Source of the DNA: Nothopassalora personata
Lineage: Eukaryota; Ascomycota; Dothideomycetes; Mycosphaerellales; Mycosphaerellaceae
NCBI GenBank assembly: GCA_033816765.1
Contig: CM066292.1
Location: 2,852,001-2,916,000 of the forward strand
Reading direction: 5' to 3'
Length of the DNA stretch: 64,000 nucleotides
Under the pieces are notes generated by a model. That model did no database searches. It was given only the letters and a program-made list of their open reading frames with translations, and had not been told where the DNA came from. The translations under genes were made by a program, and so were the position numbers. Below, one piece after another: positions 59,282-64,000 of the stretch (its first letter is position 1; every line of letters starts with the position of its first letter).

Positions 59282-60130
59282 CTAATCTAGCTTGATCTCG
59301 GTGCAGCACATTAACGGATTGTCTCTGAGAACGCCCTGTTTGTACTTCCTGTCAACCGCGGCGTAGTCCTCGTCATCTAGCATTTTGCCAAAGTGCCAGA
59401 TGCTCGGATATCCGATCAGAGCACTGTCTTCCCACCCGCCGAACTGGCCAGCCTTCTGCTCGGCTTCACGGGAGCTCCATTCGGTGACGTTGAACCCGAG
59501 GAAGAGAGGCTTGCCGCCGTACTTGGACCCGACTGACTTGTTGAAGGCGTCGACGTACTTGAAGTACTGTCCACGCTGGTCGGGAAAATAAGAGAGAAGA
59601 TTGAACATGGCGACCGGGCCAGGGTTCTCTGAGCCCCAGGTGCGAATAAAGTCTTGGAGAATGATTGGTCGAGTGGTGATGGTATCGGATCCCAAATTGT
59701 ATGATGAAAGAGCGAGGGACGCTTCCAGATCAGGAGGTGCTAGTGCAGCATCGATCCCGGAGTGATCGTCTGGCGACCAGCCTTGGGGAAGTGGAGGTGT
59801 GTCTTCTACAGCGTGCTCTCCTTGTGCTGCCAATGCGGCGAGTAGCTCTGCCGGAGGCTCGGAAGAGAGAGACCATGTCTTTTCGACGACGTTGCCCAAG
59901 GCTGGCCAGATTTCATCGGCATCCGTGGGACTCATGACAAGGAGAAAGTCCCACGAGAGCTGTTTCGATGCAGTTCCTGTGAGGCTCGCAGTGGATAGCT
60001 TGGGCGGATGGATCCAGTGGTGGCATTGTCCTAGCCAGGTCGGTCTTTGCGGAAGGGATTTCAAGGCGGACTGGAACTCATTGTGCTGACCGGCCTTGAG
60101 CTTGAGCAGGCAGAAAGTGATTGGCGACAT
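59282..60130 (-). CDS. Uncharacterised protein, possible dimeric alpha/beta-barrel (ABM/EthD-like) fold
   Basis: 282 aa from ATG 60130 (MSPITFCLLKLKAGQHNEFQ). The frame is open to 60268, but that part is Gln-rich and less likely coding. Two similar halves may exist, each starting with a beta strand followed by a long helix: FCLLKLKAGQHNEFQSALKS and VAMFNLLSYFPDQRGQYFKY. The C-terminal part is WEDSALIGYPSIWHFGKMLD and DNPLMCCTEIKLD. The pattern recalls antibiotic-biosynthesis-monooxygenase/EthD-like stress-response barrels, but this is a weak structural guess. No signal peptide; probably cytosolic. Confidence 0.6.
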   Translation of the reverse strand: MSPITFCLLKLKAGQHNEFQSALKSLPQRPTWLGQCHHWIHPPKLSTASLTGTASKQLSWDFLLVMSPTDADEIWPALGNVVEKTWSLSSEPPAELLAALAAQGEHAVEDTPPLPQGWSPDDHSGIDAALAPPDLEASLALSSYNLGSDTITTRPIILQDFIRTWGSENPGPVAMFNLLSYFPDQRGQYFKYVDAFNKSVGSKYGGKPLFLGFNVTEWSSREAEQKAGQFGGWEDSALIGYPSIWHFGKMLDDEDYAAVDRKYKQGVLRDNPLMCCTEIKLD

Positions 60131-61440
60131 GCTGGATGAATCAATGTGAGTGCTGTGGCTGAAGGCTTGTTGCTGTGATTGTTGGGTAAATTGCAAGGTC
60201 TGCTGCTTGAAGTTCCTACCTGCTGAGGTCTTATATGTATCTTCCGAAGGCTGCTTAGCCATTGTCACTTCCAGGATCGCGAGAATGGAGTGCCATGCTC
60301 TCGGTCACAACATTGGCCCATCAACACCGACGTCCATAACAGAGACAAGCGCTTCACCGCAAACGCCTGATGTCGTTAGCTCTCTGGAGTGTGATGTGGA
60401 ATCATGCTCAGCCGAAGATGCCAGCAGATGTTACGGACGTATCATGAGTAAGCTGTAGCTGCGTAGCAGGATCAAATCTCACAGATGGAGACATTGTGTA
60501 TGAGGGACGGAGATAGGAGATAGGTTCCACTGAGATTGTCGCTGCGGAAGGCTGTGACAATGAGGCTGTCTCGAAACCAATCGGCGCACGCTGCTCGAAA
60601 GGGGCAGGCAAGCTGTGAAGTGATGTCGATGTGAAGCGTAACGGGATTATGTTTTGTAAGGTTAGGCATGTCGACAGGAAACCGACGACATGCCGACACC
60701 GGGACGCTGCTCGGCGCGTACCGACCGATGCCGGCCAACGACCTGCACCCTCCTTGACAACGAAGAAACTCCATGATCCGAAACGTCAAGTGTATCCTCC
60801 CGTGCAACGACAAATTACCGACGACCAGATAGATCTACCTGGCGGCTGGTGATGCCTGTCGTGTAACAACGCCACCATTGTTGTGGTGGTCGAATGGCAG
60901 CGTTGCCCTCACCACGCGCCTCAAACACATGGGCCTTCATGTCTCGAAATGACATGGTAACCACCACAGTAGCACCAGCCAAGATTTTGAAAGAAGTAGG
61001 TAGTCGTTGCGAGACTTTTGCGTAGAGGTTCCCGGGAAACATAATATATCAGGACGGCCCGAGCGGCATCGGCAACGCACATATCGCTATGGGCATGCCT
61101 GCTCAAGGAACTGCATCTCGTCGATAGATAGCCCGGCATTGCTTGCAGCCACTTGAACGTTGTGCCACGGCTGAGCACCACAAGTCGATAGGCATTGTCG
61201 CCATTCATGCAGCAAGCCGCAGTTAGCAGTCAGCCATACTTTCCGGGAAATAGCAAAGGACTGTGGTTCCTGAGGAACCACATTCTTATCCTTGAGTGCT
61301 GAGATGCCGACCCGTGCGTCCAACAGTAGCATCATGATACATAAAATCTGCTGTCAAGCCTTTGCGCAGCTGTCTGTTGCCCCAGCAAAACACAGCTTCC
61401 TGATCCACTTGGGGACCATCACTCTGCCTAAACAGTCAAC
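60131..61440. other. Intergenic, no gene seen
   Basis: About 1.3 kb with only short ORFs. It contains upstream regions of the minus-strand unknown gene and of the plus-strand secreted protein gene. Confidence 0.45.
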
Positions 61441-62022
61441 ATGCGTTCCAGCATCTTCGCTATCATTGGCCTCGCCATCGGCGCACTGGCTACACCTGCC
61501 AAGAGAGCCTGCATGACCGACGACGACGCCAACCGCGTGGCAAACAACTTCCGGACCCTGATCACCGACTACAGCAACGCCACGGCAGCCCGTGTCCTCT
61601 GCACCGACTTTACAGACTACTCGGATAGCGTCAACGAGCTCGTCAACAACGGCTGTCCCCACGGTCCTCAACCTCTCGGCTCCGCTACTTTCTCATCACT
61701 CGACGAGTTCCAGGCCGGCCAAAGCTCGCAACCAAACATTCCATTCGAGATCCTGAACGTCTGGCACAACTGCGATACTGTCACGATGAGGTGGAGGTCA
61801 ACTAGCCCGGGTACTGCGCAACCAGAGGAGCAGGTCGTGGGAATCGCGGTGATGGAGACGTCGTACTCTGGTGGGGAGGAGCCGTATCTGATTGACACTG
61901 TGTACTCGGAGTTCAACAGTGGCGCTTGGTTGTATGACGTGGGTGTGTTTGTGCCGAGTTGCAATGAGACTCCTGCGGCTGTGAAGAGGAACTTGCTGTT
62001 CAAGCCGAGAAGGATGACCTGA
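61441..62022 (+). CDS. Secreted NTF2-like protein
   Basis: 193 aa with a signal peptide (MRSSIFAIIGLAIGALATPA) and a KR site just after it. The mature part starts CMTDDDANRVANNFRTLI and looks like the NTF2-like fold of small secreted fungal proteins: an N-terminal helix, then LCTDFTDYSDSVN, a Cys pair (LCTDF, NNGCPHG), and strands PFEILNVWHNCDTVTMRW and ETSYSGGEEPYLIDTVYSEF. The C-terminal tail is basic. Four cysteines could form two disulphides. No catalytic residues are evident. Candidate effector-like secreted protein by size and fold only. Confidence 0.7.
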   Translation: MRSSIFAIIGLAIGALATPAKRACMTDDDANRVANNFRTLITDYSNATAARVLCTDFTDYSDSVNELVNNGCPHGPQPLGSATFSSLDEFQAGQSSQPNIPFEILNVWHNCDTVTMRWRSTSPGTAQPEEQVVGIAVMETSYSGGEEPYLIDTVYSEFNSGAWLYDVGVFVPSCNETPAAVKRNLLFKPRRMT

Positions 62023-62407
62023 GAGCATGGGACGGAAGTGGCGTCTTTTTGAAGTTTGAACATGGCCTGAGGAAGTCTTTCGTGTTATCGAGTTCAAAAG
62101 CACAGATTGAAGACGACCTTCGTTGGAGGGCAACAGCATATTACAACCACACATGTGTCCAGCAACCTATCCTTCTCTTACTCCCACGTGCCTTCAACTC
62201 CACTGCACTATCATGACTCCCACGCTTGACCCCAACGACCATACTCTGCTGACCACCTTGCAGAAGCTTCCGCCACTCCTTTACGAACGGTCGAAGTTCA
62301 CTCCTGGCCTTCTCCGGATCTCCGGCTGCAGACACTGCTTCCGCACAAATCTCTTGCACCCCTCCTCGCTGACGAGGAAGAGACTGTTCACGTGCTGAGA
62401 CACGCAT
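62023..62407. other. Between the secreted protein and SET genes; possible extra SET-gene exon
   Basis: A minus-strand frame (62407-62141) reads QEICAEAVSAAGDPEKARSE with a helical appearance. It might be a further exon of the SET-domain gene, but no clear intron joins it. Confidence 0.3.
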
Positions 62408-63159
62408 TCACTCTTGCGATATGTTTGTTGTGCTCAAACATGGCTTTGATTCCAAGGCGTCTCCCTGATGCAAGGGCCAGATCATCTTGCGACGTGCATC
62501 GCTCAGCTCAATCTCATGATTCGTGCGCTCGCAGGTGCTGCATTGGCAAGCGAAGCCCCAAGTCTGTCATGTCACAATCAGGTCAGGGACTCGGCGGAGT
62601 TTCATAATTAATATCTTACATCAAGCAAGACCTGGCGCTGTGCTCGATTTAGGAGCCAGCCTATGTCCGCCTTGTAGCTAATGCTTAGTTCTTCTCCCGC
62701 CATGATGGGGATGATGGCGTGGACAAACTCCTTTGCATCGTCGTCTCGCTTACACATGGCATTTGGCGTGCATGCATGGTTGATGCGTGAAATGGTGAGG
62801 CATATGTAACTTGTATCATCATGACCTAGAATAGGATTAGTCACCATGAGCAGCATCGAGATGAGGCTGAATGTCCCGAAGCAATTGGTGTCGTAGATCT
62901 GGTGAATAGTGCGCTGTCCATCGCTCCGGTCGGGACAAGCATACAGCTCTGGATATCGAGCTTGTTCGTCTGGAGTGGATTTGAGAAAAGCCTGCAAGAT
63001 GGAATCATGTTCAGTCTCGCTCTCGGTCTTCCACCATTCTCCTTCGATGCACATGATCCTCGTGTCAGTCAAGATGACTGTACCAGCCTCGATGTTCCTT
63101 GTCGCGAAGATGCCATATCCTTTGACGGCGGTAAGGCGTACCTCAAATGCTTTCGCCAT
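62408..63159 (-). CDS. SET-domain protein
   Basis: Exons 63159-62620 and 62563-62408, joined by a 56-bp intron (GTAAGATATTAAT to GACAG). The start is MAKAFEVRLTAVKGYGIFA at 63159; 30 codons upstream are open but unconserved. SET features are KGYGIFATRNIEAGTVIL near residue 13, ISRINHACTPNA near 135 and GEELSISYKADIGWLLNR near 160. The second exon gives TWGFACQCSTC, a post-SET-like Cys cluster expected after SET. The protein would be a lysine methyltransferase or a catalytically divergent SET protein; many such short fungal proteins have unknown substrates. The C-terminus after WPLHQGD is uncertain. Confidence 0.7.
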
Positions 63160-63608
63160 GGCGGCGGTAGTTGTAGTATTGCGAAGTGGGTGGCGCGAAA
63201 GGTCTTGCGTTATGTATGTTCGGATCACATTGTGAAGGTGCGCCTGCAAATGGCGAATCTCGCTCCGCCGTGGCTTGCATTCACTTGTGTACTTTCGAGT
63301 CGAAATTCGCCCATCGCTGCAGGATCATTGTCCCGCAGGCTGCCCTGGGACGTCTCAGATACCGGCACAGAATCCGATCTTGGGCTGAGAGAGACCTTAC
63401 AGTAATATGCTCCGGCGCGGCCAATGCCAAAGCCAGTCATGATGTTTATGGCGAGTCCTTCAGAAACCGCGGCTTCGTTGAGCTCAATTGCCTTCGTGGA
63501 ACCGTTTGTACAGAATATCTGAAGTCGCTCGTCACGCGTCACGCGGAATGGGGCAATCTTACATCACATCTAGCCATGGGTGATATCGCACCACTTTCGG
63601 GTTAACTC
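63160..63608. other. Intergenic, no gene seen
   Basis: Contains the SET gene's upstream region and the 3' flank of the RS-type gene. Short ORFs on both strands have no recognisable motif. Confidence 0.4.
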
Positions 63609-64000
63609 CTAACGCCTGTAAAGATCCCGTTCCCTATCCTGAAGTCTCTCCCGACGTAAACGATCAGGGCTCCGACTCCTCGTGCGTCGGACCTCGTCAC
63701 GTGGTGGTGGGTACCCGCGATCTCGATAAGGATCGCCTCGAGAGCCTGGTGCTCGAGCTGGACCATCCTCACGGTACTGCCGTGGCGGAGGTGCATCCGG
63801 GTCGCGGTAAGGATCTCGATAGCCTTCTCGACTGTCTCGGCGAGGTCGATCGTATGGGTCCCGTCGATCATCTCGTAGTACAAGTGGGCCTCGATCGTCG
63901 TATCGCGGTCTCTCGCCACTCTGGTATGAAGGTATGTAAGTGTCGACGTTCGGTCCGCCTCTCAGAGGTCCTCGATCGGGTGGTAGGGGTCCTCGTGATG
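63609..64000 (-). CDS. C-terminus of an RS/RD-rich protein (partial)
   Basis: On the minus strand a frame is open from the right window edge to TAG 63611-63609. It encodes at least 130 residues dominated by Arg, Asp, Pro, Ser and Tyr, for example PNVDTYIPSYQSGERPRYDD, REGYRDPYRDPDAPPPRQYR and, near the end, RRTRSRSPDRLRRERLQDRE. This composition is typical of C-terminal tails of splicing or mRNA-export factors in nuclear speckles. No RNA-recognition domain is visible, because the upstream part is outside the window. A competing frame on the same strand (63919-63602) is also open because of the biased composition, but is less protein-like. Confidence 0.6.
   Translation of the reverse strand, partial: SRGPLPPDRGPLRGGPNVDTYIPSYQSGERPRYDDRGPLVLRDDRRDPYDRPRRDSREGYRDPYRDPDAPPPRQYREDGPARAPGSRGDPYRDRGYPPPRDEVRRTRSRSPDRLRRERLQDRERDLYRR

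Overview
The window comes from a filamentous ascomycete, probably a Dothideomycete. The host genes carry short 47-110 bp introns with GTAAGT-like donors. The transposons show heavy C-to-T and G-to-A decay that spares CpG and destroys CpA/TpG, the signature of repeat-induced point mutation (RIP). The genes are fungal household and secreted enzymes. The genus is inference only.

Positions 1-20,642 are a nested transposon graveyard. The oldest layer is a RIP-ruined Mutator-like transposase gene on the minus strand, now in three pieces (19965-20642, 12539-13434, 4077-5111). A Ty3/Gypsy chromovirus, here called copy A (5112-12538), split it and was RIP-mutated. A second copy of the same family, copy B (13435-19964), inserted later. 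It has not been RIP-mutated, has identical 197-bp LTRs and a CCTGC target duplication, but its gag is broken. Two solo LTRs with clean 5-bp target duplications sit inside copy A. On the left are a pol-less gag element (element 1, 1-1902), the 3' end of a RIP-mutated relative (element 2, 1903-4076), and a 1.4-kb miniature LTR element (2532-3955) nested in element 2's LTR.

The most unusual feature is shared by two LTR-element families. Each carries, between its coding region and its 3' LTR, an antisense gene for a small protein with a six-cysteine cluster resembling a fungal Zn2Cys6 DNA-binding domain, followed by a helical or coiled-coil stretch. In elements 1 and 2 it is a single ORF. In copies A and B it is a three-exon gene whose introns could not be removed from the element's own sense RNA. 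Copy B and the miniature element also show a fold-back between LTR and primer-binding site suggesting Tf1-like self-priming, and copy B has a GGGAAAA slippery site in its gag-pol overlap.

From 20,643 to 64,000 the sequence is ordinary host DNA. From left to right: a poorly resolved decayed stretch (21-24 kb), a coiled-coil protein, a three-exon membrane protein, a duplicated single-pass membrane module, a secreted class 3 lipase, KIN17, a decayed beta-propeller gene, a secreted GH18 protein, cytosolic glutamyl-tRNA synthetase, a decayed unknown gene, a six-exon GMC alcohol oxidase, TRM6, mitochondrial tryptophanyl-tRNA synthetase, an amino acid permease pseudogene, an RBR-type ubiquitin ligase, a METTL25-like methyltransferase, a Tlg1-like SNARE, a coiled-coil protein, a BTB-type fragment, an epimerase pseudogene, a glycine-rich MGCGGSK protein, two unknown proteins, a secreted NTF2-like protein, a SET-domain protein, and the C-terminus of an RS-type protein running off the right edge. 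TRM6 and the mitochondrial TrpRS gene are divergent across about 147 bp. No rRNA, tRNA or CRISPR array was recognised.
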